Shown: one piece after another, positions 1-10,397 of the stretch
Layout of the letters: each line of letters begins with the position of its first letter
How positions within the stretch are numbered: position 1 is the stretch's first letter
DNA from: Betaproteobacteria bacterium
Lineage (GTDB): Bacteria > Pseudomonadota > Gammaproteobacteria > Burkholderiales > Burkholderiaceae_F
Direction: 5' to 3'
Length of the DNA: 64,000 nt
Assembly (NCBI GenBank): GCA_016861185.1
Contig: BOKW01000008.1
Span: 1 to 64,000 of the forward strand
Position numbers and translations under genes: made by a program
Notes under the pieces: model-generated
Told to the model about the DNA's origin: nothing
Database searches by the model: none
What the model saw: only the letters and a program-made list of their open reading frames with translations

Positions 1-1091
1 CCGGAGAAACCGGTGGTCAGGCCGGCGACCCTTTCGAGATCGACATCGGGTGCGAGCCGGATCTTCCTGACGTGTACGTTGAGGATCTGCACACGGCCGC
101 GTTTGTCGGGTCGGTCGACGAGCACCTGGCGGTCGAAGCGGCCCGCGCGCAGCAGCGCGGGGTCGAGGATCTCGGGCCGGTTGGTAGCCGCCAGCAGCAC
201 GATGCCGGTGCGCGGGTCGAAACCGTCGAGTTCTGCGAGCAGTTGGTTCAGGGTCTGCTCGCGTTCGTCGTGCCCGCCGATGCCGGGCGTGATGCCGCGC
301 GCGCGACCGAGCGCGTCCAACTCGTCGATGAAGATGATCGCCGGCGCCTTGGCGCGCGCCTGCTCGAACAGGTCGCGCACGCGCGCGGCGCCGACGCCGA
401 CGAACATCTCGACGAACTCGGAGCCGCTGATCGAAAAGAACGGCGCCTTCGCCTCGCCGGCGACCGCGCGCGCCAGCAGCGTCTTGCCGGTGCCGGGCGG
501 CCCCGCCAGCAGCACGCCCTTCGGTACGCGCGCGCCGAGGCGGCCGTAGCGCTGCGGATCTTTCAGAAACTCGACGATCTCGCGCAGCTCTTCCTTGGCT
601 TCGTCGACGCCCGCCACGTCGGCGAACGTGACACCGGTGTCCTGCTCGACGTAGACCTTCGCCCGGCTCTTACCGATCGACATGAAGCCGCCGAGCCCCT
701 GCTTCTCGGCGAAGCGGCGGAACAGGAAGAACCAGACCGCGAAGAACACGAGCGCCGGCGCGACCCACGACACGAGGTCGCGCAGGAACGTGCTCTGCGC
801 GACGCGCGTGTAGGGCACGTTGTAACGATCGAGGCGCTCGGCCAGAGCGGGTTCGACGCGCGTGGCGGCGACCGCGGTTTTGCCCCGCTCGTCGGGCGCC
901 TTCAGACGGCCGACGACCTGCTGGTCGCTGATCACGACCTCGGCGATGCGCCCGTCGGCCAGCAAGCGCTCGAACTCGCTGTACGGCACGGGCTCGACCC
1001 GGCTCGCTTCGCTCCACCACATCTGCAGCAGCAGGAAGAGCGCGATCGCCGCGAGCCAGTAGCCGACATTCCACTCGTTCTTTCGATCCAT
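1..1091 (-). CDS. ftsH: ATP-dependent zinc metalloprotease FtsH (paralogue), C-terminus beyond window
   Basis: Membrane-anchored AAA+ protease that extracts and degrades membrane and damaged cytosolic proteins. Only the first 363 codons are inside the window. Visible in order: TM1 at about residues 10-24, a short periplasmic domain, TM2 at about 108-124, Walker A GPPGTGKT at about 197-204, Walker [12 protein letters not shown] and the second region of homology [13 protein letters not shown]. The M41 zinc site lies off the edge. The ATG follows AGGAG by a normal spacing. The gene is divergent from a two-component system and has no rlmE (ftsJ) directly upstream, the usual partner of the housekeeping copy in this group, so I infer a secondary ftsH. 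Family assignment is certain; paralogue status is inference. Confidence 0.95.
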   Translation of the reverse strand, partial: MDRKNEWNVGYWLAAIALFLLLQMWWSEASRVEPVPYSEFERLLADGRIAEVVISDQQVVGRLKAPDERGKTAVAATRVEPALAERLDRYNVPYTRVAQSTFLRDLVSWVAPALVFFAVWFFLFRRFAEKQGLGGFMSIGKSRAKVYVEQDTGVTFADVAGVDEAKEELREIVEFLKDPQRYGRLGARVPKGVLLAGPPGTGKTLLARAVAGEAKAPFFSISGSEFVEMFVGVGAARVRDLFEQARAKAPAIIFIDELDALGRARGITPGIGGHDEREQTLNQLLAELDGFDPRTGIVLLAATNRPEILDPALLRAGRFDRQVLVDRPDKRGRVQILNVHVRKIRLAPDVDLERVAGLTTGFS

Positions 1092-1403
1092 GAGCATCTC
1101 CTGCACGACGGTACGGCCGCTGCGGTTGCGCGGGCGGCCGGTTCAACCGTCTTTCAGATGGTGGCCCGCCGCCGACGGATCAAGGTCGAAGCGACAAACC
1201 CCGGATGTGCGCGAGGCGCCGCCCGGCGCGGCGCGGAACCGGCAGGATGCGCCGACCATCGACGCTGTCAGCCATGCCGACCCGCGCATCGGCAACTGCC
1301 GGCAACCATGGCGCGCAGCGGCGGATTCGTCGGTCGCGGCTACCTGCGCGCCGGCGGCGGTTGCAGAATCCGCGGTTGAGCGATTCCACGGTCGAGCACT
1401 CGG
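1092..1403. other. Intergenic region between divergent ftsH and kinase genes
   Basis: 312 bases separating two divergent genes, so it must hold both promoters. I see the ftsH ribosome binding site at its left end but no convincing -35/-10 pair for either direction, no terminator and no coding potential. Base composition is like the neighbouring genes. Confidence 0.4.
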
Positions 1404-3638
1404 ATGCGGGACCACGTCGCCGTCGCGCCAGCTCATGCCGACGCGCGCTTCGTCGCGCGCGCGGCGCGCGCCGTCGCGTGGGAGCGCGTGGGCGCAGTGG
1501 CGCTGGTGGCGTTGCTGCTGTCGCTTGCGCCGCTTGCCGACCCCGCACTGCTCGATTTCTTTTCGCCGGCCGAGCTGGCGCTCGCCTGGCTCGGCCATTT
1601 CGCCGAGCTGGGGGTCATCGCGACCGCCCTGCTCGCCGCCTTCGCCGCGCTCGACCGGGCGCTGCCGCGCGCTTTGCCGTTTCGGCTGGCCTACGTGTGC
1701 GCGGCGCTGCTGGTGCTGTCGGTGGCACTCGCGGTCGTCTTGCACGCCTACTACGCGGGCGGCTTCGAGCATCTGGCGTCGCCGCTGCGTATGTTGTCCG
1801 ACTCGCTGCGCTGGGGCCTGCCGGCCGTATTTCTGGCGCTGGTTGCCGACGTTCATCAACGTGCGCTGCATGCGGATTCGGCGGCGCACGCGGTCGAGCT
1901 TGCGCGGGCGCAACTGGAGCAGGGGGACAGCGAACAGCAACTCGCGCTGCTGCAGGCGCAGATCGAGCCGCATTTCCTGTTCAACGTGCTCGCCAACGTA
2001 CGGCGGCTGTATCGCACCCGGCCTCGGGCGGGCGCCGAAGCGATCGGCAGTCTGATGTATTACCTGCGCACGGCGCTGCCGCAGTTGCGCAGTCGCCGCA
2101 GCTGCCTCGGAGAAGAGATCGCGCTGGTGCGCGCCTATCTGGAGCTGTTTCAGCTCAGGATGGGAACTCAGCTTCGCTTTTCGATCGACGTCGATCCGGT
2201 TCTGCATGACACGGAGTTCCCGCCGATGTTGCTGGTCACGCTTGCGGAAAACGCGATCAAGCACGGGCTGGAACCCGTGGGCGGCGGCCGCGTCGAGGTG
2301 CACGCGCGCCGGCGACGCGATCTGCTCGAAGTTGCCGTGCTCGACGACGGCGCAGGCTTCGCGGCGACGGCAAGCAGCGGCACCGGCGTGGGACTCGTCA
2401 ACGTCCGGCGGCAGTTGGCGGCGCGCTACGGCAACCAGGCGCGACTCAGGCTGCAGGCGCGCGAGCCGCGCGGAGCGCGCGCGACCCTCGTGATTCCGCT
2501 GCGCGGTGCGGGCGGCGCCGATAAGGTTGCCGGCGACGGCGTTGCCATGGCGACGCCGGCGACGGCCGCCACCGCGCCGCCGCTGCCCGACGCCCCGACG
2601 ACGGATCGTGCGGTCGGCCTCGCGCATTGGCTGCAGGCGCATCGAGGTGCCGCCGTGCTGGCGGGCCTGCTCGCCTTTGCCGGGCCGCTGATCTTCTTCA
2701 CCGGTGCGCTGAGCGTGATGCGCGAACCGAGTGCAGCCAACGTCGTTCGGCTCGGCCTGTGGTGGACGCTGTACGGCGCTTCGCTGTGGGGCGCGCTTCT
2801 GATCGCCGGTTACGCGATCGAGCGGGTGACGCGGTCCGCCGGTCGCTATGTCCGTAGCGCCGTCTGGCCGCTCGCCGCGTGTGCGGCGGCCGCCTTGCCG
2901 ACCGCGCTGACCGCCGGGCGGGCGACGATGCTGATCGAGCAGGGCCTCGTTCACAGCGCGCGCACCATGCACCTGCACGGGTTCACCGTTGCGCTGATCA
3001 TGGCGCTGCTGTATTTCGCGCACCTGCGCCGCAGCCGCGCGCACGAACGCGCCGCGGCGCGTCTGGCCGCCGCGCAGGCCGCGCAAAGGCATGCGCGGCG
3101 CCGCATCGTCGAAGCGCGCCTGCACGAAGTGCAGTCGCGCATCGACCCGCGGATCCTGTTCGACCTGCTCGACACAGTGCGGCGGCTGTACGACCGCGAC
3201 GTGCTGCTGGCCGAGCGCTACCTCGACGAGCTGATCGACTTCCTGCGGGCGGCGCTGCCGCGCCTGCGCAGTCCTTCGTCGAGCCTGCTGCGCGAGGCGG
3301 AACTCGCACGCGCCTTCGTTCGACTGAACGCGCTCGCCGGCGCCGGCGCGCTCGGCATGACGATCGAGGTCGCGCCCGACGCGATGCACGCGCGCTTTCC
3401 GCCCGGCGTGCTGCTGCCGCTGCTCGATGGCGCTGCGGCTCCGTGTCGCTTGGCGGCGGCGCGTTCGGGCGAGCGCTGCCGAGTCGTGCTGACGCTGGCG
3501 GCGGCGCCGTCCGAAGCGGCTGTCGCGCGCGTGCGCTTGCTGCTGGCGGAGCTTTACGGCGCGGCGAGCAAAGTCGGGATTCGACCGGCCAACGCCGCGG
3601 TCGAAGTCGTCGTCGAGGTCCCTTATGAGCTTGCCTGA
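1404..3638 (+). CDS. Tandem LytS-type sensor histidine kinase, second half degenerate
   Basis: Membrane sensor kinase of the His_kinase (PF06580)/LytS type, presumed to phosphorylate the LytTR regulator that overlaps its 3' end. The 744 residues are two homologous halves. Half one (1-370): four hydrophobic segments to about residue 150, phospho-acceptor motif IEPHFLFN with His190, N box LAENAIKHG (Asn283), G1 DDGAGF and G2 GTGVGL. Half two (about 400-744): four more hydrophobic segments, then IDPRILFD, where Arg583 replaces the acceptor His and Asp replaces Asn; the N and G boxes are unrecognisable, so it looks like a pseudokinase. No clear Shine-Dalgarno precedes the ATG and the start is uncertain by tens of codons. 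The input signal is unknown. Confidence 0.85.
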   Translation: MRDHVAVAPAHADARFVARAARAVAWERVGAVALVALLLSLAPLADPALLDFFSPAELALAWLGHFAELGVIATALLAAFAALDRALPRALPFRLAYVCAALLVLSVALAVVLHAYYAGGFEHLASPLRMLSDSLRWGLPAVFLALVADVHQRALHADSAAHAVELARAQLEQGDSEQQLALLQAQIEPHFLFNVLANVRRLYRTRPRAGAEAIGSLMYYLRTALPQLRSRRSCLGEEIALVRAYLELFQLRMGTQLRFSIDVDPVLHDTEFPPMLLVTLAENAIKHGLEPVGGGRVEVHARRRRDLLEVAVLDDGAGFAATASSGTGVGLVNVRRQLAARYGNQARLRLQAREPRGARATLVIPLRGAGGADKVAGDGVAMATPATAATAPPLPDAPTTDRAVGLAHWLQAHRGAAVLAGLLAFAGPLIFFTGALSVMREPSAANVVRLGLWWTLYGASLWGALLIAGYAIERVTRSAGRYVRSAVWPLAACAAAALPTALTAGRATMLIEQGLVHSARTMHLHGFTVALIMALLYFAHLRRSRAHERAAARLAAAQAAQRHARRRIVEARLHEVQSRIDPRILFDLLDTVRRLYDRDVLLAERYLDELIDFLRAALPRLRSPSSSLLREAELARAFVRLNALAGAGALGMTIEVAPDAMHARFPPGVLLPLLDGAAAPCRLAAARSGERCRVVLTLAAAPSEAAVARVRLLLAELYGAASKVGIRPANAAVEVVVEVPYELA

Positions 3639-4401
3639 TCCGGTCGCACGATCCGCCCCGACGGCGATCCTCGCCGAAGACGAGCCGCTGCTCGCCGACG
3701 AGCTGGCCGAGCTGCTGCGCGCGCTGTGGCCGCAACTGGCGATCGTCGCGCGGGCGGCGGACGGCGTGGCGGCGCTGAACGCGATCGAAACGCATCGCCC
3801 CGACATCGCGTTTCTCGACATTCGCATGCCGCTGCTCACGGGCATCGACGTGGCGCGGCAGCTCGGCGGCCGCTGCCATGTCGTGTTCATCACGTCCTAT
3901 GACGAGCACGCGCTCGAAGCGTTCGAGGCCGGGGCGATGGACTACGTGCTGAAGCCGCCGACCGCGGCGCGGCTGGCGACGACGATCCAGCGCTTGAAGG
4001 CGCGGCTGCACCAGCCGCCGCCCGATCTGCGGCGCGCGCTCGAACATCTGGTCGAGCGCACGCCGCGCGTGCCGCGCTATCTGCAGTGGATCAACGCGTC
4101 GCGCGGCACGGCGGTGCGCCTGATCACGGTCGAAGAGATCCTGTACTTCAGGTCGGACCAGAAGTACACGCTGGTCGTGACCGCCGACACCGAAGCGCTG
4201 ATCAAGAAGACGATCAGGAACCTGGCCGGCGAGCTCGATCCGACGATGTTCTGGCAGGTGCACCGCTCGACGATCGTCAACGTGCATGCGATCGACAGCG
4301 TGATCCGCGACGACCGTGGCAACCTGACGCTGCGCCTGAAGCAGCGTCCGGAGCGATTGCCGGTCAGCGAACCGTACGCGCACCTGTTTCACCAGATGTA
4401 G
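3625..4401 (+). CDS. LytTR-family DNA-binding response regulator
   Basis: 258-residue cytoplasmic transcription regulator. The receiver domain (about 10-130) has the acidic pair ED at 18-19, phospho-acceptor Asp65 in FLDIRMP and Lys in LKPP. A LytTR domain (about 150-255) contains the typical FRSDQKYT and WQVHRSTIVN segments. It overlaps the kinase gene by 14 bases, which implies translational coupling and a cognate pair. LytTR regulators bind short direct repeats upstream of their targets; no target can be named from the window. The following cupin gene is about 50 bases downstream and could be co-transcribed. Confidence 0.92.
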   Translation: MSLPDPVARSAPTAILAEDEPLLADELAELLRALWPQLAIVARAADGVAALNAIETHRPDIAFLDIRMPLLTGIDVARQLGGRCHVVFITSYDEHALEAFEAGAMDYVLKPPTAARLATTIQRLKARLHQPPPDLRRALEHLVERTPRVPRYLQWINASRGTAVRLITVEEILYFRSDQKYTLVVTADTEALIKKTIRNLAGELDPTMFWQVHRSTIVNVHAIDSVIRDDRGNLTLRLKQRPERLPVSEPYAHLFHQM

Positions 4402-4452
4402 GCAGCGGCCCGCGCTCGGCCGCGGGCGACACTCCACGAGCGAGGCAAACGT

Positions 4453-4854
4453 ATGGACAACCGCAAGACGCGCCGTGAAATTCTGGCGCTGTTCGCCGCC
4501 CTCGGCGTCGGGCGCGAAGCACTCGCACAGGACGCCGTGACCGCTGACCCGCGGTCGTTTCGCGTCGTGCTCGAGAACGACCGCGTGCGCGTGCTCGAGT
4601 ACAAGAGCGGCCCCGGCCTCGGCGTGTGCGGACAGGGCATGCACTATCACCCGGACCGCGTCACGGTTTCGTTGACTGGCGCCAAGGTACGGATCACGAA
4701 CGCGGACGGCAGAACCGTCGTGCGCGACATCCCGCCCGGCCATGTGTTCTTTGCGCCGGCGGAAACGCACGCCACCGAAAACATCGGCGGCGCCGGCGCG
4801 CGCACCTATATCGTCGAGCTGAAGGGCGAAGGCTGGAAACCGAGCACCGGCTGA
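4453..4854 (+). CDS. Exported small cupin protein
   Basis: 133 residues. The N-terminus is an export signal, TRREILALFAALGVG, with a twin-arginine-like pair and AxA-type cleavage after ALAQ. The rest is a single cupin beta-barrel: GMHYHPDRVTV carries the first His pair, and the second motif is PPGHVFFAPAETHATENIG. Small periplasmic cupins of this type often have no assigned substrate. It starts 51 bases after the LytTR regulator stop, preceded by GAGCGAGG, so it may be the last gene of that operon. Fold is likely; function is not known. Confidence 0.75.
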   Translation: MDNRKTRREILALFAALGVGREALAQDAVTADPRSFRVVLENDRVRVLEYKSGPGLGVCGQGMHYHPDRVTVSLTGAKVRITNADGRTVVRDIPPGHVFFAPAETHATENIGGAGARTYIVELKGEGWKPSTG

Positions 4855-5029
4855 CCGTCGCATCCGTCTCGTCCATCCTCGATTCGGCGGCAGTCATGCC
4901 GCGATCTCGCTCGTCCGTCGCCGCGCTTGCCGCGGAATCGATCGCGCCGCATACCTTGTGCGCCCGGTGCACGGCGGTCGATCGGTTGCAGCGAGGCGCC
5001 GGCTGCACCGCATTCGAAAGGACGATCCG

Positions 5030-5539
5030 ATGAACGCTCGAAACCAGACAAGGCCGCTGCGTCGCTTCGTCGCAGCAGCGACGCTCTTCGCTTCTTCAAT
5101 CACCGCGGCGCTCGCCGCGCCGATCAAGATCGAGGCTGTCGTCGCGCCGAAGGCCGACGCGAGACTCGACTTCGCCGATGGCAGCAAGCGCTATCTGCTC
5201 GCCGCGCAACGCGAAGGCAAGGTCGCGGGCAGCGGTCCGCTCGCCGGCACGACGATGCTCGAGTGGGGCATGCACGACGTCAATCCGGCGACGGGTGCCC
5301 ATGTGAACGGCTACCTCGTCTTCACCGCGGCCGAAGGCGACATCGCGTATCTGAGGTACGAGTTTCGCGCCGTCGTCGTGCCCGGCGCGGACGGCAAGCC
5401 GCGCTTCGTCGCCAACGGCATCTGGGAGACGGCGGGCGGCACCGGCAGATTCAAGGGGCTGCGCGGCGCGGGCATCGTGCAGTTCGAGCCGAGGGAGCGC
5501 CGCTTTACCTTGCTGGGCGAACTCGTGTCCGCGGACTGA
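5030..5539 (+). CDS. Secreted beta-barrel protein of unknown function
   Basis: 169 residues with a standard signal peptide (basic n-region, then VAAATLFASSITAALAAPI, cleavage near residue 29). The mature part is rich in beta strands and ends with GTGRFKGLRGAG, a pattern typical of allene-oxide-cyclase-like/DUF3224-like barrels; that assignment is by resemblance only. The ATG at 5030 was chosen over in-frame upstream codons because GAAAGGA precedes it and the signal peptide then sits at the N-terminus. It is followed after 28 bases by another exported protein with a strong ribosome binding site, so the two probably form a transcription unit. Confidence 0.7.
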   Translation: MNARNQTRPLRRFVAAATLFASSITAALAAPIKIEAVVAPKADARLDFADGSKRYLLAAQREGKVAGSGPLAGTTMLEWGMHDVNPATGAHVNGYLVFTAAEGDIAYLRYEFRAVVVPGADGKPRFVANGIWETAGGTGRFKGLRGAGIVQFEPRERRFTLLGELVSAD

Positions 5540-5567
5540 AGGCCGTGAACGATCGCAGGAGGGGCAG

Positions 5568-5924
5568 ATGCAATCGTTACGTGTGCTGACGCGGATCGCG
5601 GCTTGCCTGTTGGCGGCCGGCGTCGCAACGCCGCCGGATCTGCGCGCCGACGAGGCGGATGGCGTCTTCGACTGCGAGAGCCGCTTCGTTGCAGCGCTGC
5701 GCCGGCTTCCCGCAACGGAACTGAAGGCGTATTACCTGCAGTGCTCGCGGGCCGCGATGCAAAGGGTGCTCGACTCGCACGAGATCGCGCTGTGCTCGAT
5801 CGGGTACGAGATGCTGCTGCAGGAAGTTTTCGGCGGCGACTTCTCCGCGCTTCTCGCCTGGTCGAGGAGTCAACTGAGCGACGGCGTGGCCGTTGCGCGC
5901 TCCGGGCGCGGGCCGTTCGACTAG
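5568..5924 (+). CDS. Small exported hypothetical protein
   Basis: 118 residues with a signal peptide ending near residue 27 (ACLLAAGVATPPDLRA). The mature protein has three cysteines (DCES, LQCSR, LCSIG) in a helical-looking stretch; the spacing is compatible with a disulfide but not with a known metal motif. The ATG is preceded by AGGAGGGG at good spacing. I do not recognise the family. It ends 40 bases before the convergent xthA gene. Confidence 0.6.
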   Translation: MQSLRVLTRIAACLLAAGVATPPDLRADEADGVFDCESRFVAALRRLPATELKAYYLQCSRAAMQRVLDSHEIALCSIGYEMLLQEVFGGDFSALLAWSRSQLSDGVAVARSGRGPFD

Positions 5925-5964
5925 CTCGGACCGGCGGCTCGGACTGCGCGGCGTGCGCCGGCCG

Positions 5965-6747
<783 letters not shown>

Positions 6748-6781
6748 CGATTCGCCGCGCGAGCGCCTCGCGCGGCAGCGT

Positions 6782-7333
6782 TCAGTTCGACGGCGTCGTG
6801 CTCGCCTGCGGCGCGGGCGGCGGCACGAGCGGCCGTGGCGCCGGCGGCTGCCAGCTTCGCGCCAGCAGCGACGCGCGCGGATAACCCGCGAGGTCGAGCA
6901 GCGTGTTCCATGCGCCGGTTTCGAAGCTGCGCTCGAGCTGGCGTCCGACCGCGAGTACCGGAAGCCGGTTCGTCCCCGCGATGCGCTGCAGCTGTTCGAT
7001 GTCGTCGTTCGACGTGACCGTGCGCTCGACGTAGGGCACGCCACGCGCGCGCAGCAGTTCGCGGCCGGACTCGCACGGCGCGCACGAAGTCGTCGTGTAC
7101 AGCACGACCGGGTGCTGTTCGGCGACTTTACGCAGCGCGTATGGCAACCCGCGCAGCAATTCGTCGCCGCTTTCGTCGCTGCGCACGTCGATGCGCTGGA
7201 TGTTGCGCGCTTCGCGCGGCGGGCTGTCGCCGTAGCTCACGCGGCCGTCGGCGTCGGTCCACTTGTACTGGGCAGCCCCAAGCACAGGCGCCAGCAGCAG
7301 CGCGATCAGGATCTTGAGCCTCGTACCCTGCAC
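6782..7333 (-). CDS. Exported DUF4124 / glutaredoxin-like protein
   Basis: 183 residues from a GTG. A signal peptide ([16 protein letters not shown]) is followed by a DUF4124 segment ([17 protein letters not shown]) and then a glutaredoxin-like thioredoxin fold with redox motif CAPC in [17 protein letters not shown] and a [10 protein letters not shown] cis-proline loop. The C-terminal 30 residues are Pro-rich. It probably acts as a periplasmic thiol oxidoreductase, but no partner is evident. It sits between prlC (15-base gap) and xthA, within one minus-strand transcription unit. The fusion of DUF4124 to a glutaredoxin domain is common in betaproteobacteria. Confidence 0.85.
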   Translation of the reverse strand: MQGTRLKILIALLLAPVLGAAQYKWTDADGRVSYGDSPPREARNIQRIDVRSDESGDELLRGLPYALRKVAEQHPVVLYTTTSCAPCESGRELLRARGVPYVERTVTSNDDIEQLQRIAGTNRLPVLAVGRQLERSFETGAWNTLLDLAGYPRASLLARSWQPPAPRPLVPPPAPQASTTPSN

Positions 7334-7348
7334 CTCGCACCTCGCTTC

Positions 7349-9403
7349 CTATCCGGCCATGCCATTGTGCTGCAGCAACGCGTCGATCTGCGGCTTGCGG
7401 CCGCGGAAGGCAACGAACGACTCCATCGCCGGCCGGCTGCCGCCGACCGCGAGGATCTCGTCGAAGAAGCGGCGGCCGACCGCGGGGTCGAGCACGTTGC
7501 CGTTCTCCTCGAACGCGGCGTAGCAATCGGCGGAAAGCACCTCGGCCCACTTGTAGCTGTAGTAACCCGCTGCGTAGCCACCGGCGAAGATGTGCGTGAA
7601 GCTCCACGCGCCACGGAAGAAGTCGGGCGGGAATACGACCGCAACTTCGCGCCGCACGTCTTCGGCCAGTTGCAGCACGTCGCGCGGCGTGGCGTGGACC
7701 GGGTCGAACTCGGTGTGCAGCCGCATGTCGAACAGGCCGAACTCGAGCTGCCGCACCATCTGCATGCCGCTCTGGAAGTTCTTCGCCGCGATCATCTTGT
7801 CGAACAGCGCGCGCGGCAGCGGCTCGCCCGTGTCGACGTGCGCGGTCATCTGCTGCAGGCACTCCCACTCCCAGCAGAAGTTCTCCATGAACTGGCTCGG
7901 CAGCTCGACGGCGTCCCATTCGACGCCGTGGATGCCGGAGACCGCGAGTTCGTCGACGCGCGTCAGCATGTGATGCAGCCCGTGCCCGAACTCGTGGAAC
8001 AGCGTCAGCACCTCGTCGTGCGTGAACAGCGCGGGCCTGCCGCCGACCGGTCGCGTGAAGTTGCAGGTGAGGAAGGACACCGGCGTCTGCACGCCGCCGG
8101 CCACCCGCCGGCGCCCGCGCGCGTCGTCCTGCCAGGCGCCGCCCTGCTTGTGTTCGCGTGCGTACAGGTCCAGATAGAACTGTCCGACCAACGCCCCGCC
8201 GCCGTCCTCGATGCGGAAGAACTTCACGTCCGGATGCCACACCGGCGCGGTGTCGGGCCTGACTCTCACCGAGAACAGCGTCTCGATCACGTGGAACAGC
8301 CCCGCGAGCACCTTGTGCTCGGGGAAGTACTGCTTCAGCTCCTGTTCCGAGTACGCGTAGCGCGCCTGGCGCAGCTTTTCGCTGGCGTACGCGATGTCCC
8401 ACGGCTGCAGATCGGCCAGGCCCAGCTCGCGGGCGGCGAACTCGCGCAGTTCGGCCATGTCTCGCTCGGCGTGCGGCTTGGAGCGGCGCGCCAGGTCGCG
8501 CAGGAAACCGAGTACCTCGTCGGGCGTGGAGGCCATCTTCGGCACCAGCGAGACCTCGGCGAAATCGCGGTAGCCGAGCAGCTGTGCCATCTCGCGCCGC
8601 AGCCGCAGCAGCTCGAGCATCACCGCACTGTTGTCCCATTCGGGCTTGCCGAGCTCGGAGGCGCGCGTCGCGTAGGCGCGATAGAGCTGCTGGCGCAGCA
8701 CGCGGTCATCGGCGTACTGCAGGGCGGGGAAGTAGCTCGGAAAATGCAGCGTGATCTTGTAGCCGGACTTGCCTTCGGCGGCCGCGGCCTCGCGGTACAT
8801 CTCGAGCACGTCGTCCGGAATGCCGGTGAGCCGCGCGCGGTCTTCGACGACGAGCGCATAGGCGTTGGTCGCGTCGAGCACGTTCTCGGCGAAGCGCGTC
8901 GACAGCTGCGCCAGTCGTTCGCGCAGCGCACGCAACCGCTCCTTCTGCGGCGCGGGCAGCTCGGCGCCGCCGAGGCGGAAGTCGCGCAACTCGTTTTCGA
9001 CGATCTTGCGACGTGCGGCCGGCCACGACGCGAAGTCGGGCGCGGCGGCGAGCTGCTTGAAGCGCTCGTACAGGCGCAGGTTCTGCGACAGTTCGGTCCA
9101 GAACGCCGTGAGCTTGGGCAGATTGGCGTTGTACTGCTCGCGCAGCGCAGGCGTGTCGACGACCGCGTTCATGTGCGAAACGGCGGCCCACGCGCGCGAC
9201 AGCCGTTCGGTCGCGTCGTCCAGCGGCGCGACGACATTGTCCCAGCTCGCGGGGGCGGTCGTGTCGGTCACGCGAGCGACGATTGCGCGGCAGTCGGCGA
9301 GCAGCGCATCGACCGCCGGCGAAATGTGTTCGGGCCGGATCTCCGAGAAGCGCGCGAGATCGCGGAAGTCGAGCAGCGGATTGGTGGCGTTTTCGAAAGG
9401 CAT
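7349..9403 (-). CDS. prlC: Oligopeptidase A (M3 family zinc metallopeptidase)
   Basis: 684-residue cytoplasmic zinc endopeptidase that degrades short peptides, including cleaved signal peptides. The zinc site HEFGH is at about residues 470-474 (FHEFGHGLHHML), with the downstream Glu in the GVEWDAVELPSQF region, and the length equals the usual about 680 residues. The chosen ATG gives the typical N-terminus NPLLDF.DLARFSEIRPEHI; an open frame extends much further upstream but runs through folD on the same strand in another frame. folD-prlC adjacency next to a pdh locus is a recurrent betaproteobacterial arrangement. Confidence 0.95.
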   Translation of the reverse strand: MPFENATNPLLDFRDLARFSEIRPEHISPAVDALLADCRAIVARVTDTTAPASWDNVVAPLDDATERLSRAWAAVSHMNAVVDTPALREQYNANLPKLTAFWTELSQNLRLYERFKQLAAAPDFASWPAARRKIVENELRDFRLGGAELPAPQKERLRALRERLAQLSTRFAENVLDATNAYALVVEDRARLTGIPDDVLEMYREAAAAEGKSGYKITLHFPSYFPALQYADDRVLRQQLYRAYATRASELGKPEWDNSAVMLELLRLRREMAQLLGYRDFAEVSLVPKMASTPDEVLGFLRDLARRSKPHAERDMAELREFAARELGLADLQPWDIAYASEKLRQARYAYSEQELKQYFPEHKVLAGLFHVIETLFSVRVRPDTAPVWHPDVKFFRIEDGGGALVGQFYLDLYAREHKQGGAWQDDARGRRRVAGGVQTPVSFLTCNFTRPVGGRPALFTHDEVLTLFHEFGHGLHHMLTRVDELAVSGIHGVEWDAVELPSQFMENFCWEWECLQQMTAHVDTGEPLPRALFDKMIAAKNFQSGMQMVRQLEFGLFDMRLHTEFDPVHATPRDVLQLAEDVRREVAVVFPPDFFRGAWSFTHIFAGGYAAGYYSYKWAEVLSADCYAAFEENGNVLDPAVGRRFFDEILAVGGSRPAMESFVAFRGRKPQIDALLQHNGMAG

Positions 9404-9438
9404 CGGTGTTCGGCGCAGGCGAAGCGGACTGCGCCTCG

Positions 9439-10335
9439 TCAGATATGAGGCTCGGTCGGTCGACGGCCGATCGCCGACGGCGAGCGCGCGGCCGCGCGCT
9501 CGGCCGCCTCGACCGTGTTGACGAGCAGCATGGTGATCGTCATCGGTCCGACGCCGCCGGGCACCGGCGAGATCCAGCCGGCGACCTCGCGCACGGCGTC
9601 GAAGTCGACGTCGCCGGCGAGCTTGCCGTCCGGCGTGCGGTTGGTGCCGACGTCGATGACCACCGCGCCGGGCCTGACCATGTCCGCGGTGACGAGCTTG
9701 AGCTTCCCCACCGCGGCGACCAGCACGTCGGCCTGGCGCGTGATCGACGCCAGGTCGCGCGTGGCGCTGTGGCAGATCGTCACGGTCGCGTTGGCGGCGA
9801 GCAGCAGCATCGCCATCGGTTTGCCGACCATGTTCGAGCGCCCGAGCACGACCGCGTGCGCACCCCTGAGCGGATAGGCGATCGACTCGAGCATCTTCAT
9901 CACGCCGTATGGCGTGCACGAGCGGAAGTGCGGACGGCCCATCAGCGTCAGCCCCGCGTTGGTCGCGTGCAGCCCGTCGACGTCCTTGTCGAACGCGATG
10001 GTCTCGAGGATCTTCTGCGCGTCGAGGTGCTTCGGCAGCGGCAGCTGTACGAGGATGCCGTGCACGTCCGGATTCGCGTTCAGCGCCGCGATCCGCGCGA
10101 GCAGTTCGGATTCGCTCGTCTGCGCCGGCAGATGCTCGAACCAGGAGCGGATGCCGTTCTCCTCGCACGCCTTGACCTTGTTGCGCACGTACACGGCCGA
10201 CGCCGGATCGTCGCCGACGAGGATCACCGCGAGCCCTGGCCGTTGGCCGCGCGCGGCGAGCGCCTCGATGCGGGGTTTCAGGCCGGCGCGTACCGACGCG
10301 GCGAGCGCCTTGCCGTCGATCAGACGGGCGGTCAT
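9439..10335 (-). CDS. folD: Bifunctional methylenetetrahydrofolate dehydrogenase/cyclohydrolase
   Basis: 298-residue cytoplasmic enzyme interconverting 5,10-methylene-, methenyl- and 10-formyl-tetrahydrofolate with NADP. Signature regions are visible: [14 protein letters not shown] with the catalytic Lys, the QLPLPKHLD motif, [11 protein letters not shown] (dinucleotide-binding) and [12 protein letters not shown]. The start MTARLIDGK is the normal family N-terminus; an in-frame ATG 17 codons earlier would add an Arg/Ser-rich extension and is less likely. The C-terminal about 15 residues ([17 protein letters not shown]) are longer than usual. It lies 62 bases behind the response regulator and 35 bases ahead of prlC. 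Confidence 0.96.
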   Translation of the reverse strand: MTARLIDGKALAASVRAGLKPRIEALAARGQRPGLAVILVGDDPASAVYVRNKVKACEENGIRSWFEHLPAQTSESELLARIAALNANPDVHGILVQLPLPKHLDAQKILETIAFDKDVDGLHATNAGLTLMGRPHFRSCTPYGVMKMLESIAYPLRGAHAVVLGRSNMVGKPMAMLLLAANATVTICHSATRDLASITRQADVLVAAVGKLKLVTADMVRPGAVVIDVGTNRTPDGKLAGDVDFDAVREVAGWISPVPGGVGPMTITMLLVNTVEAAERAAARSPSAIGRRPTEPHI

Positions 10336-10397
10336 GGAAGCGGGAGGACGGGACGAAGAAGCAGAGGCGCGGATTTTACGCTGCACCCCGCCCGGAC

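Noticed and set aside
1143..3893. 916-codon open frame on the minus strand opposite the kinase gene
   Set aside because: Arg/Gln/His-rich translation without domains, a typical antisense shadow in GC-rich DNA; the plus strand has clear kinase and regulator motifs.
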